DNA of 64,000 nucleotides from Pedobacter sp. ok626. Its GTDB lineage: Bacteria > Bacteroidota > Bacteroidia > Sphingobacteriales > Sphingobacteriaceae. A model generated the notes under the pieces. It worked only from the letters and a program-made list of their open reading frames with translations, was not told where the DNA came from and did no database searches. Every line of letters starts with the position of its first letter. Position 1 is the stretch's first letter. The position numbers and the translations under genes are program-made. Positions 1 through 8,910 of this stretch are shown here, piece after piece. The stretch covers positions 124,001 to 188,000 of the forward strand of contig NZ_FNEX01000010.1 of the NCBI RefSeq assembly GCF_900100435.1, written 5' to 3'.

Positions 1-2
1 TC

Positions 3-1532
3 AACCGAGCTTTCAGCATGTATCAATATGGCAATATACGTGCCGATGATGCTTATAAAGGTGGAGGCGGGATCAGTGACGGCGATGTTTTTCATGCCAT
101 GGAAACCTTTGTAACTTCACGTCCAGATCAATGGAACTATGATGTGATGTGGTACAATATCTACGTGGGCATTAGAAGAGCCAATGAGGGGCTTCGCGTG
201 ATCAGTAAGTTTACTGCTGATGAATACCCCCTGGTAAAAGAACGCAGTGCAGAATTGCGCTTTCTGCGCGGTTATTGGTATCTCATGTTGGAAAATTTGT
301 TTAAGAACATTCCCTACATTGACGAGAAACTGCCTTCGCAGGATTATAAAAATGTAAAAAACAACGAGTTTACCCGCGATCAGATTTTAGAGAAGATTGC
401 TGCTGATTTCCAGTTTGCCGCAGAAAACCTGCCCGCTAAACAAACGCAGGTTGGTCGGGCCAATAAGTACGCTGGTTATGCTTTTCTGGCCAAAACCAGA
501 TTGTTTCAGGCCTATCAACAAAATGAAACACACGCTGTAATCAATATTGATCCTGCTAAATTACAACAAGTGGTACAGGCAGCAGATATGGTAGCTGCTT
601 CCAGTTATCAGCTCCAGCCAGATTTTGCCAATAATTTTTTATCTGGTAGTTTCGAGAACGGTGTAGAAGCCATTATGTCGGTTCAGTTTTCAACAGATGA
701 TGGTGCGGGACGAGGTAGGGTGAATTTTGGCGACATGTTAACTGTGCCACAAGGCATCGGCTGCTGCGATTTTCAAAAACCTTCCCAAACACTGATGAAT
801 GCTTTTAAAACGGATGCCGCCGGTTTACCACTGCTGGATACTTATAACCAGCAAAATGTCGATTTCTCAGTAAATACTGTAGACCCAAGGGTGGACCATA
901 CCATTTCCAGACCAGGAGCGCCATGGAAATATGATCCAAACCGTTTGGTAACCACTGCCTGGAGTAGAAATATACCAATCTATGGTACCTACAATTCTAT
1001 GAAAGAGAACGTTTCCCCGGACTGCGACTGCTTTATTAATATTGCTCCATTTTTCGGGAATACCAAGGCCAGAATTATGATCAGATATGCCGACGTCCTG
1101 TTGTTTAAAGCAGAAGCATTGATCGAGCTGGGCCGTCAAAATGAGGCCTTACCTTTGATCAATGAAATACGCGATCGGGCTGCTAAAAGTACGGCCCGTT
1201 TGGTGATGGCCAATGGGCAACCTACTTCCAGATACGCTGTCAAACCTTATATGCCTGGTGTAAACATCATCTGGAACCAGGAAAATGCACGTAAAGCTTT
1301 GCGTTTTGAAAGACGCCTGGAAATGGCATTGGAGGGTGAGCGTTTTTTCGATCTGATGCGCTGGGGCATTGCCGATCAGGAAATGAATGCATTTTTCAAT
1401 GCAGAAAAGTCCACCAGAAGTATTTATCAGAATGCCCGGTTTACCAAGGGAAGGGACGAGTATCTACCTATTCCGCAAAATCAGATCTTCTGGAGCGAGA
1501 ACCGCTATGTGCAAAACCCAGGCTATAATTAA
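3..1532 (+). CDS. RagB/SusD-family outer-membrane lipoprotein, 5' partial (fructan locus)
   Basis: This is the C-terminal ~509 residues of a SusD-type glycan-binding lipoprotein. The reading frame is already open at the left edge, so the signal peptide and lipobox lie outside the window; the first ATG (18) is probably internal. Visible SusD hallmarks are the RADDAYKGGGG stretch near the start, the TPR-like RGYWYLMLENLF helix, the late MIRYADVLLFKAEALIELG segment, and ALRFERRLEMALEGERFFDLMRWG followed by PIPQNQI close to the C terminus. SusD proteins sit on SusC barrels as a lid and capture oligosaccharide. The SusC partner should lie just upstream of the window. The DUF4960 protein and two GH32 enzymes directly downstream suggest a fructan (levan or inulin) ligand; that assignment comes from context. 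Confidence 0.93.
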   Translation, partial: NRAFSMYQYGNIRADDAYKGGGGISDGDVFHAMETFVTSRPDQWNYDVMWYNIYVGIRRANEGLRVISKFTADEYPLVKERSAELRFLRGYWYLMLENLFKNIPYIDEKLPSQDYKNVKNNEFTRDQILEKIAADFQFAAENLPAKQTQVGRANKYAGYAFLAKTRLFQAYQQNETHAVINIDPAKLQQVVQAADMVAASSYQLQPDFANNFLSGSFENGVEAIMSVQFSTDDGAGRGRVNFGDMLTVPQGIGCCDFQKPSQTLMNAFKTDAAGLPLLDTYNQQNVDFSVNTVDPRVDHTISRPGAPWKYDPNRLVTTAWSRNIPIYGTYNSMKENVSPDCDCFINIAPFFGNTKARIMIRYADVLLFKAEALIELGRQNEALPLINEIRDRAAKSTARLVMANGQPTSRYAVKPYMPGVNIIWNQENARKALRFERRLEMALEGERFFDLMRWGIADQEMNAFFNAEKSTRSIYQNARFTKGRDEYLPIPQNQIFWSENRYVQNPGYN

Positions 1533-1555
1533 TCCGACAGCTAAATCAGAAAAAA

Positions 1556-2938
1556 ATGACCAGCAATTTCAAACCAATAACCATTCTTTGCCTGTTGATC
1601 GCAGCAGCATTGCTCTGGGGCAGTTGTAAAAAAGATAAAAATACAGGCTTCAATGTTGATGCCCGGGTTCAGTTTACCGCATTTAACATCAATAATGTTG
1701 CCGCCGAGATCAACCAGCAAACCGGGCAGATTCTGGTAAACCTGCCTTTTGGAACTGATCTTACAGGCCTGACACCCGTATTTAATTTACCAGAACAGGC
1801 CAGTGTAACACCTGTAGCCGGGCAAAAGCTAAACATGACCGGCGCTGTAACTTACCGTATTACCAATGGTAACCTGTATAAGGATTATACGGTACTGGCT
1901 AAAATTGTTCCACCATTGGTTTCATTTAGTATCAATGGCGTGGCGGGAACAATAGATCAGGAAAGTAAAAGCATTTCGCTGATACTTCCGGATGGTACAG
2001 ATCTCAGCAACCTTAAACCTGTAATTGAATTGCAAGGTGGTGTTCAGCTTGCCCCGGTAGCAAGCCTTGCTCAGGATTTTTCCAAACCGGTAGCCTATAC
2101 TGTAACTAAAGGTGATTTAAGTGTGGTTTATCAAGTTAACGTGATCAGTAATTCCATTAGCGAATATGCTTTCCTTGGGTTGGCTACATCCAGGGCAGCG
2201 ATCAGCAATCCCGATGAGAAAGCGGCGGCCGATTGGTTCTTTACGAATTATCCAACAGCTGATTATGTGTCTTTTCAAAGTATTGAAGGCGGTAGGCGTT
2301 TGTCTAACTACCGTGTAATTTGGTGGCATTTTGATTCGGCGCAAGATTTACCAGCTGCTGCATTAAGTACAAGCGTTGTCACTGCGCTTAAAGCTTATCG
2401 TGCGGGTGGTGGTGCTTTATTGTTAACGACCTATGCCGCACGTTATGTGGAAGCCCTCGGGATAGTTCCGGCAGGAAAAGGCCCTAATAATGTATTTGGT
2501 GATTTTGGCGATACCGCTGGCTTTGTTGAGGCCAACAGCAATTGGGGGATTTCATTCCGTACGCAGGAGCAACATCCCATTTTTCAAGGTCTGGAAACGT
2601 ACGAAGCCGGAAAAGCCTGGCTATTGCAAAAAGGGACGTTTAGGAAAAACCATACCGCATGGTGGTATGTCAATGAATGGGGCGGTTATGGTGATGGGGC
2701 AGGCTGGCGTGCACAAACAGGGGGTGTCAACCTGGCTTCAGAGAATTGGGATGATGCCCTGAACGGAAGGGTAGGTATTGCAGAATGGCCATCTACCACT
2801 GGAGGCAATGTGGTTATTGTAGCCTTTGGCGCTTACGATTGGTATTCTGAGCCGCTTGGTGGTGGCAGTACAACCAACCTTTACCTGGGTAACATTAAAA
2901 AGATCACTAAAAATGCCATTGACTATTTAAAAAAATAA
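1556..2938 (+). CDS. DUF4960-type surface lipoprotein, probable fructan-binding protein
   Basis: 460 residues with a lipoprotein signal (residues 1-24, lipobox ending LLWGSC), so it is probably anchored in the outer membrane. Residues ~35-115 and ~118-197 are two similar beta-sandwich-like repeats, each with a GTDL segment and a closing YxVxxxxxxxxYxV pattern, resembling the DUF5018-like repeats of Bacteroidota surface proteins. Residues ~205-460 resemble DUF4960, with a flavodoxin/amidotransferase-like start (NYRVIWWHFDSAQDLP) and a late GNVVIVAFGAYDW strand. It lies 23 nt after the susD stop and 31 nt before a GH32 gene. This is the position of the surface glycan-binding protein in Bacteroides levan loci, and a levan-binding role is inferred from that. 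No catalytic residues were recognised. Confidence 0.8.
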   Translation: MTSNFKPITILCLLIAAALLWGSCKKDKNTGFNVDARVQFTAFNINNVAAEINQQTGQILVNLPFGTDLTGLTPVFNLPEQASVTPVAGQKLNMTGAVTYRITNGNLYKDYTVLAKIVPPLVSFSINGVAGTIDQESKSISLILPDGTDLSNLKPVIELQGGVQLAPVASLAQDFSKPVAYTVTKGDLSVVYQVNVISNSISEYAFLGLATSRAAISNPDEKAAADWFFTNYPTADYVSFQSIEGGRRLSNYRVIWWHFDSAQDLPAAALSTSVVTALKAYRAGGGALLLTTYAARYVEALGIVPAGKGPNNVFGDFGDTAGFVEANSNWGISFRTQEQHPIFQGLETYEAGKAWLLQKGTFRKNHTAWWYVNEWGGYGDGAGWRAQTGGVNLASENWDDALNGRVGIAEWPSTTGGNVVIVAFGAYDWYSEPLGGGSTTNLYLGNIKKITKNAIDYLKK

Positions 2939-2969
2939 GCGGCCTTTAACGACATCAAAGATTTGAAAT

Positions 2970-4529
2970 ATGATTTTTAGAAAAATTATTTTAACAGGCA
3001 CGCTTGCGGTAGCATTGCTGGCTTGTAGTAAAGAAAAAGGAATTGGACAGGCAGAACCTTTTAAAGAAGAAGCATTTCATATATTCCCTAAGCCGGTTAT
3101 TAGTCCGGCTGCTTCAAATGGCCAGCAAACAGGTTGGGTGGGAGATGTAATGCCTTATTTTATCAATGGGCAGTTTGAAATCTTTTTTCTGCATGATGCG
3201 CCCGATCAGGTTAAACAAAGCAGCGCGGGACAGCATCCCATTCATAAATTCAGTTCTAAAAACCTGCTGGATTTTAGTTACGATGGTGAGGTGATCTCCT
3301 ATGGAAATAAAAATACGCAGGATCATCTGATTGGAACCGGATCCATGGTTAAAGCCGGTGACCTGAACTATTTTTACTATACCGGCCACAACAATAATAG
3401 CAGTTGGTTGCAGAACAATAATCCCGGATGGGCGGATGTTAATTCCCGTGAAGCGATATTGTACGCAACCAGTAAGGATATGGGCAGCTGGACAAAAAAG
3501 AATGGTTTTGCGTTGAAAGCACCTGATGGATACTCCCGGAACGATTTCAGGGATCCTTATGTTTTTTACAATTCCGAATTTTCGCAATATTGGATGCTGG
3601 TGAGTACGCAAAGTGCAGGCAAAGGCGTTATCCTGGTGTATACCAGCTCAGATCCGGCAACGGACCAATGGACTTTAAAAGGGCCTTTGAATGTCGAGGG
3701 CGATTACCTGATGCTGGAATGTGCCGATATCTTTAAATTGGAGGATAAGTATTATATGTTGTTTGCTGAGGATTGGAGCAATACCCCAGGAACGCATTAC
3801 CGTGTAGCCAATTCAACGGCGGGCCCATGGTTAAAGTCTGCAGATGGCAATGATATGTTTGATGGGTACCAGTTTTATGCAGGCCGTTCGGCATCAAATG
3901 GTACACAACGATTTGCCTTTGGCTGGGCACATCGTAGGAATCCTGAAAATGATGGCGGCAGTAAAACCTGGGGTGGGAATCTGATCAGTCATCAGATTTT
4001 TAAGTCTGGTGCAGACAAATTAGGTGTTAAAAGTCCGGATGCAGTCGGTGCTTATTTTACCAAATCAACTGATCCGATAGTCAGCAATACATCCGGTACA
4101 GTAAGTCAGGCTGCAGGTGTATATGTACTGACCGGCAGTTCAGCTAAAGCGCAATATACATTTGGCAGCATCAATGGTACAACCCAGATTAAAGGTAGCC
4201 TGAGTTTAGTCAATCTGACGGGTACCGCAGGTTTTGGTTTCAATACTCAGAAAGATAGCAACAGCAGCTACTTCATTAAATTTGAACCCGCAGCCAAACG
4301 AATTGCGGCCTACAATAATGGCGTTGAAATTACCCGTGTTCCTTTCAATTGGGAAGCAGGGAAGCAATATGCTTTTAATTTGGTAATTGATGGTTCTGTG
4401 GCTGTGCTTTACCTGAATGATCAGGTGGCTTTGAGTAACAGGGTCTATAGCATGCAGTCAAAACCCTGGAGCTTATTTGCCGAAAATAATACCATAACCA
4501 TCAGTAGTTTAAAAGTCGTAACCCATTAA
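2970..4529 (+). CDS. GH32 fructan hydrolase, surface lipoprotein (levanase-like)
   Basis: 519 residues with lipobox LLAC (Cys19). This is a GH32 five-bladed propeller with a C-terminal beta-sandwich from ~370. The GH32 catalytic set can be placed: nucleophile Asp59 in WVGDVMP, where most GH32 enzymes have WMNDPNG; the transition-state stabiliser in FRDPYVF (Asp195); and the acid/base Glu250 in LECADIF. Retaining hydrolysis of beta-fructosyl linkages is expected. The lipid anchor and position after the SusD/DUF4960 genes fit an outer-surface enzyme that cuts polymeric fructan before import, as the endo-levanase of the Bacteroides thetaiotaomicron levan locus does. Endo versus exo action is not decided by the sequence. 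The altered nucleophile box separates it from the canonical GH32 next door. Confidence 0.87.
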   Translation: MIFRKIILTGTLAVALLACSKEKGIGQAEPFKEEAFHIFPKPVISPAASNGQQTGWVGDVMPYFINGQFEIFFLHDAPDQVKQSSAGQHPIHKFSSKNLLDFSYDGEVISYGNKNTQDHLIGTGSMVKAGDLNYFYYTGHNNNSSWLQNNNPGWADVNSREAILYATSKDMGSWTKKNGFALKAPDGYSRNDFRDPYVFYNSEFSQYWMLVSTQSAGKGVILVYTSSDPATDQWTLKGPLNVEGDYLMLECADIFKLEDKYYMLFAEDWSNTPGTHYRVANSTAGPWLKSADGNDMFDGYQFYAGRSASNGTQRFAFGWAHRRNPENDGGSKTWGGNLISHQIFKSGADKLGVKSPDAVGAYFTKSTDPIVSNTSGTVSQAAGVYVLTGSSAKAQYTFGSINGTTQIKGSLSLVNLTGTAGFGFNTQKDSNSSYFIKFEPAAKRIAAYNNGVEITRVPFNWEAGKQYAFNLVIDGSVAVLYLNDQVALSNRVYSMQSKPWSLFAENNTITISSLKVVTH

Positions 4530-4558
4530 TTTATATTTACTTGTAATACAATCATAAT

Positions 4559-6085
4559 ATGATGAAACTAACTAGAATATTTTATACGGTAGGTGTATTG
4601 ATCTGTTCAACTCTGTTCCAGGCCAATCTATCGAAAGCTCAGCATAATGTGGTAGAAATTTACCGCCCCCAATTTCACTTTTCGCCCAAAAAGGGCTGGA
4701 TGAACGATCCCAATGGTATGGTCTATTTCAATGGTCAATACCACCTATTTTATCAGCATAGTCCAAACACGACCATATGGGGGCCTATGCATTGGGGGCA
4801 TGCCATTAGCAAAGACCTGATGCACTGGGAGGAGCAAGCCATTGCACTGTATCCGGATAGCCTGGGAACCATATTTTCAGGAAGCGCCGTGGTGGACCGC
4901 GACAATACTGCTGGTTTTGGTAAAAATGCCCTGGTAGCGATATTTACCCATCATAACCACAAAATAGAAGAAGCTAAAACAGGTCTGCACCAATATCAGA
5001 GTCTGGCTTACAGTTTAGATGAGGGGAAAACCTGGACTAAGTATAAAGGTAATCCGGTATTGCCGAATCCGGGTATCTGGGATTTCAGGGATCCGAAAGT
5101 GATGTGGCACGAGGCCACGAAACAATGGGTCATGACTTTGGCTACCAAACAATCCATCACCTTTTATGGATCTAAAGATTTAAAGTCCTGGAATCGTTTG
5201 AGCGAATTTGGCGAAGGCGTTGGTGCACATGGTGGTGTTTGGGAATGCCCAGATCTGTTTAAGCTAAGCGTAAATGGAATCACCAAATGGGTTTTGCTGG
5301 TGAGCATCAATCCGGGTTCACCGAGTGGTGGATCTGGGACGCAGTATTTTATCGGGCAGTTTGACGGTCAATCTTTTGTCGCCGATCATACCGATACGCG
5401 CTGGGTAGATTATGGAGCTGATGATTATGCGGGAATTACCTGGTCAAACACTGGCGACCGGAAGATTTTTCTAGGCTGGATGAACAATTGGAACTATGCC
5501 AATCTGGTGCCTACACAAACCTGGCGGGGTGCCATGACCATTCCAAGAGAATTGACACTTAAGCCGGTCGGGAAAGCGTTTTATCTGAGTTCAGCGCCCG
5601 TAAAGGAATTTGCTGCGATTACAAGCAAAGCTGGTGTATTGGGCAATGTAAAAGTAAAGGGCAAGTATAATTTAGCAGGTAAAATTGCGGCCTTTAAAGG
5701 AAAGTACAAACTGGATTTAACGACCACCAGCGATGCCGATTTTGCCTTGCAGTTCGGTAATGCTAAAGGTGATGAATTGATCGTTGGTTATGATCAGGCC
5801 AGTCGTTCGTTTTATGTTGACCGTACCAAATCCGGACTGGTTAATTTTGAAAAAAGCTTTCCACGTAGGACAATCGCGCCACGCATTTCAAAAAATGGAA
5901 ACATTGCTTTAACCGTGATTTTAGATGTTGCTTCAGTTGAGGTATTTGCAGATGGTGGTTTAAGTGTTTTAACCGATACTTTTTTCAGTAATGGGGTTTT
6001 AGACCAACTTCAAATTCAGACCTCTGGGGCGGTAACATTCCAAAAAATACAAATTGCTAATATCCAATCTACTATACGCCGATGA
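4559..6085 (+). CDS. GH32 levanase / beta-fructosidase (canonical), secreted
   Basis: 508 residues with a signal peptide (1-27, ending NLSKAQ) and no lipobox, so probably periplasmic. Full GH32 motifs are present: nucleophile Asp50 in GWMNDPNG, FRDPK (Asp178) and acid/base Glu229 in WECPDLF, plus the FSGSAVVD segment. A C-terminal GH32 beta-sandwich occupies ~345-500. Such enzymes release fructose from levan, inulin or sucrose-type ends. It is the last gene of the fructan operon, 29 nt after the lipoprotein GH32, and probably finishes oligosaccharides brought in by SusC/D. No fructokinase or fructose permease follows in the window. SacC would be the generic name, but substrate preference cannot be read from the sequence. 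Confidence 0.92.
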   Translation: MMKLTRIFYTVGVLICSTLFQANLSKAQHNVVEIYRPQFHFSPKKGWMNDPNGMVYFNGQYHLFYQHSPNTTIWGPMHWGHAISKDLMHWEEQAIALYPDSLGTIFSGSAVVDRDNTAGFGKNALVAIFTHHNHKIEEAKTGLHQYQSLAYSLDEGKTWTKYKGNPVLPNPGIWDFRDPKVMWHEATKQWVMTLATKQSITFYGSKDLKSWNRLSEFGEGVGAHGGVWECPDLFKLSVNGITKWVLLVSINPGSPSGGSGTQYFIGQFDGQSFVADHTDTRWVDYGADDYAGITWSNTGDRKIFLGWMNNWNYANLVPTQTWRGAMTIPRELTLKPVGKAFYLSSAPVKEFAAITSKAGVLGNVKVKGKYNLAGKIAAFKGKYKLDLTTTSDADFALQFGNAKGDELIVGYDQASRSFYVDRTKSGLVNFEKSFPRRTIAPRISKNGNIALTVILDVASVEVFADGGLSVLTDTFFSNGVLDQLQIQTSGAVTFQKIQIANIQSTIRR

Positions 6086-6180
6086 GTATTTGGGATCGAG
6101 CCTCGTCAAAATACTGACTTCAATTACAAGTAAACTGGTACAGGATTCCAAAAAACTTGCTAGAGAAATAGAAGGGGGGT

Positions 6181-6227
6181 AACATTTTTATTGGAATGTT
6201 GATATACTATTAAACTAAGCAACATTC
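6181..6227 (+). promoter_or_regulatory. Overlapping inverted repeats in the leader of the repeat-motif protein gene
   Basis: Three mutually complementary segments lie just before the ATG at 6231: AACATT (6181-6186), GAATGTTG (6194-6201) and CAACATTC (6220-6227). The middle segment can pair with either neighbour but not both, so two exclusive hairpins are possible, the second of which would sit directly on the start region. This could be an operator or a leader switch. Function is inferred only from complementarity. Confidence 0.4.
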
Positions 6228-6230
6228 AAC

Positions 6231-7661
6231 ATGAAAAAGTTATTCACACTCTTCTTTTCCACTATCTGTTTTTGCGCTACCGCACAAACACCTGGTCAGC
6301 CGATTAAAGGTGTAATAGTAAAAGGTGGTAAAAATCCAGGCGGGAATACACAATTGTCTGTAAGTGGAGGAATAAATAACCCGGGCAGTTCAATCAAAAC
6401 AAAAACAAACCTTGTTAAAGGCTATACTTTAGGTGCAAATGTATATGTACCCTTGTTTGCCAAAGAAGGAAATGGAAATTTGGCTGGCCATACAGAGCAC
6501 TTCTTTACTATTGGTCTTAATGCCGGGGGCGAGTACTTTGCTAGTGCTGGAGATTATAAGCTGGCTGCGCTTCCGTCTTACAATATTTCGGGACAGTCTG
6601 TTGGACCTGATATAAGGGTAAACAATGATGGAAATAAACAAAATGGCTTTAAAGCTGAGGCTGGTGTACAGGCTAATTTTTCGTTTGGGAAGGTTACCTT
6701 GTCACCTGTTTTAAACGCAGCTTATATGAGTTTAAAGCAAAATGCGATTAGTGTAGTGCAAGATGGTACGGTGAACGGTGTAAGCTATAGTAAAGAAATC
6801 TATGCGCAACAAGCTGCTAAAACTACAGGGATTGCTTTTATTCCTAAACTGCGTATCGCTTTCTTTCCGGGAAAAATTGGTCTTTATGTAGAAGGTAATT
6901 ACACCAGTGGCCCGGAAATTATAAGTCAGACTGAGTTATTTAAGCCTCAGGGCAAAGCCAACGATATGGGGTTTTATAGCCAGGATCAAATGGCTATGGG
7001 TAGCAGTAAGGCTATCAGTCAAAGTGTTAAGTATAATGCTTTTGGTTTAAATTTTGGTATCAGTGTTCCACTGGGAAAAAGTGTGAGCAACAGGCGTTTA
7101 AAAGGTAAAGTGATCAAAACAGGTGATAACGGTGTAAATCTGGTGAATCCTTTATTCCAGCAGGATGGTAATGCTTCAGAAAATCCAATGCAAAATTCAT
7201 CCGCTTTTGCAAAACCGGGTAATCCTATTGGTGGTATCATCGTAAAAGGGGGTAAAAATCCTGGTCCGCGGGATATGATTGCCGTTACCAACGAAAATGG
7301 GGAAGTAACGCTCACCCTGACAGCAATAGGAGAATATACATTGCAATTAACCACGCCCGAGACCCCTGGAAAAAGCATCAGTGAGAAAGGCCTAAGCGGT
7401 ACGCCATCTGAGAACCATAAAAGAAAGGGAAGGACTTACACTGGAGGACGTAAAAATGAAATTTCAGACGAAAATAGGATGGCCCGTCCTGGTCAGCCGA
7501 TTAAAGGTGTAATCGTAAAAGGCGGAAAAAATCCTGGGGGAAATTCAATAAATTTGATCACAAATGAAAATGGTGAATTGACTTTTACTGTGCAGGAACC
7601 AGGTGAATATAAATTACAGATAGCTACTCTTCAGGCCACAGGAAAAAGCATCAGTGAGTAG
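6231..7661 (+). CDS. Secreted beta-barrel-like protein with three glycine-rich PGQPIKGVIVKGGKNPGG-type motifs
   Basis: 476 residues, family not recognised. A Sec signal peptide (1-18, ending ATAQ) is followed at once by motif copy 1, GQPIKGVIVKGGKNPGG (residues ~22-38). Residues ~55-290 alternate polar and hydrophobic stretches and contain membrane-strand-like segments (TLGANVYVPLF, KLRIAFFPGKIGLYVEGNYT, NAFGLNFGISVPLG), suggesting an outer-membrane beta-barrel. Motif copies 2 and 3 lie at ~329-346 and ~420-437. Each heads a ~60-residue module that runs through TNENGE, a beta-rich stretch and GEYxLQ, and ends GKSISE. The last module ends the protein. It stands alone, 145 nt after the fructan operon, with its own leader. 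Surface display or an adhesin/receptor role is possible but not shown. Confidence 0.75.
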   Translation: MKKLFTLFFSTICFCATAQTPGQPIKGVIVKGGKNPGGNTQLSVSGGINNPGSSIKTKTNLVKGYTLGANVYVPLFAKEGNGNLAGHTEHFFTIGLNAGGEYFASAGDYKLAALPSYNISGQSVGPDIRVNNDGNKQNGFKAEAGVQANFSFGKVTLSPVLNAAYMSLKQNAISVVQDGTVNGVSYSKEIYAQQAAKTTGIAFIPKLRIAFFPGKIGLYVEGNYTSGPEIISQTELFKPQGKANDMGFYSQDQMAMGSSKAISQSVKYNAFGLNFGISVPLGKSVSNRRLKGKVIKTGDNGVNLVNPLFQQDGNASENPMQNSSAFAKPGNPIGGIIVKGGKNPGPRDMIAVTNENGEVTLTLTAIGEYTLQLTTPETPGKSISEKGLSGTPSENHKRKGRTYTGGRKNEISDENRMARPGQPIKGVIVKGGKNPGGNSINLITNENGELTFTVQEPGEYKLQIATLQATGKSISE

Positions 7662-7717
7662 CGTAAATAATGAAAAATAAATAATGGCGAAGCATGTACA
7701 ACATGAGGGGTTTTTAG

Positions 7718-8077
7718 AAAAATACCCAGTTTTTGGAATTTATTCCAGCTTTGGTGGGGGGCGCTACGAAAGACAATGAAGTCCATGTTTCAGATGTTGA
7801 ATTTCAGCCGATTGCAGCTGAAGATGTTGCTTCATTTGTTACTGAACTGGCACTTTCTTCGCCGGCTAATGGTATTGTGGAGATCGCCGGACCTGAGCGT
7901 CATTCACTGAGTGAATTTTTTGCGGTATATCTAAGGGAAAAGGATGGCAGTAAGCAGGTGATCACCAATAAAAAGAGTGAATACTTTGGTGGACCTGTTC
8001 CGCATGATGGTCTGGTACCTCAGGGTGAAGCAAAGCTAGGGGGTACTGATTTGAAGCAATGGCTATCTGCACAGTAA
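7718..8077 (+). pseudogene. 5'-truncated SDR / NAD(P)-binding oxidoreductase remnant
   Basis: The frame runs from just after an in-frame TAG (7715-7717) to the stop at 8077. It encodes only the C-terminal ~40% of an NmrA/SDR-type NAD(P)H-binding protein: TQFLEFI, then FQPIAAEDVASFV, the GIVEIAGPERHSL segment and VPQGEAKLGGTDLKQWL. These match the end of the ~250-residue atypical SDR family. The Rossmann N terminus (GxxGxxG and cofactor site) is absent and no ATG exists near TQF; the only in-frame candidate starts are TTG codons. It is best read as a decayed gene left by a deletion. Translation of a 114-residue product from TTG 7733 cannot be excluded but would lack the cofactor site. Confidence 0.7.
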
Positions 8078-8124
8078 ATCAGCAATAAATTTTTTTGAGC
8101 TCAGATCGAAAGCGGGCGCCACGG

Positions 8125-8162
8125 AAAAAGGGAATTTCAGAAATGAGATTCCCTCTTTTTTA
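8125..8162 (+). terminator. Rho-independent terminator
   Basis: GGGAATTTC, a six-base loop and GAGATTCCC form a stem that is preceded by A5 and followed by a T-rich run (TCTTTTTT). It separates the SDR remnant from the sigma-factor operon. The A5/T-run flanks would let it act in both orientations. Confidence 0.8.
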
Positions 8163-8310
8163 CATGAATATTGCTGATGTTTAGTTTCTTGTTTTTTTCT
8201 GATTTAGCTGATTTTTGGAGTTGATCCTTATAAATCATTATATTCTTGAGATAAACGAATTTCAACATCCAGATTTTTTAATGATATTGCCTGCGGGAAT
8301 AAAACCGCCA

Positions 8311-8910
8311 ATGGCATTTAAGCAGGAACAAACAGAACAGTATTGGATGGAAGCATTTCAGAATGGCGACGAGAAAGCGCTTGCCCATTTCTTTAAGCTT
8401 CATAGCAAGTCTCTTGCTTATTTTACCAACCGGATGGTGAGTGATCAGGCGGAGGCTGATGATATTGTGTCTGCATGTTTTCTTAAACTCTGGCAGAAGC
8501 ATGAAAACTTCAAAACCGCGGAGAATATCAAAGCTTTTCTCTATATCAGTTGCCGCAATGCCTGTCTGGATTACCTGGCTAGCCTTAAAGTCAGAACAGT
8601 TGCTCAGGAAAAGTACATCACTCATTTTGAAACGGGCGAAGATACCATTCTATATGATGTAATACAGACGGAGGTGTTAGACCTGGTCAATAAAGAGATT
8701 GAAGAACTGCCGGATAAAATGAAGGTAATTTTTAAAATGCTCTACATTGATGGGAAAAGCACATCTGAAATTGCTGAGGAGCTTGGTCTTTCTATACAGA
8801 CCGTTCGCAACCAGAAAACAAAAGCTATAGCTGTTATTAAAAACTCGTTGCTAAAAAAAGGGGTTTCCAGTGTACTCCAGCTCGCCTTTTTATTATTTAT
8901 CGACAAATAG
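8311..8910 (+). CDS. ECF RNA polymerase sigma factor, FecI-like (set 1)
   Basis: 199 residues from ATG 8311. ATG 8281 is possible, and an in-frame TTG lies further up. I chose 8311 because the product then aligns end to end with the 199-residue sigma factor at 23520, both having WxxAFxxGDxxALxxFFxLHxKSL. Sigma region 2 is at ~10-80 (DQAEADDIVSACFLKLW) and region 4 at ~130-185 (KSTSEIAEELGLSIQTVRNQKTKA). The C-terminal hydrophobic tail (SSVLQLAFLLFI) is common in Bacteroidota ECFs. It is followed by FecR and an STN-containing SusC, the classical cell-surface signalling order. Here the outer-membrane receptor signals through FecR to release this sigma factor, which probably transcribes the downstream import operon. 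Confidence 0.9.
   Translation: MAFKQEQTEQYWMEAFQNGDEKALAHFFKLHSKSLAYFTNRMVSDQAEADDIVSACFLKLWQKHENFKTAENIKAFLYISCRNACLDYLASLKVRTVAQEKYITHFETGEDTILYDVIQTEVLDLVNKEIEELPDKMKVIFKMLYIDGKSTSEIAEELGLSIQTVRNQKTKAIAVIKNSLLKKGVSSVLQLAFLLFIDK

Noticed and set aside
3114..3611. 165-residue open frame on the - strand
   Set aside because: It is antisense to the catalytic part of the lipoprotein GH32 and shows no domain.
8215..8310. Longer sigma-factor start at TTG 8215
   Set aside because: The extra ~32 residues resemble no sigma factor, and ATG 8311 gives the same length and alignment as the paralogue at 23520.
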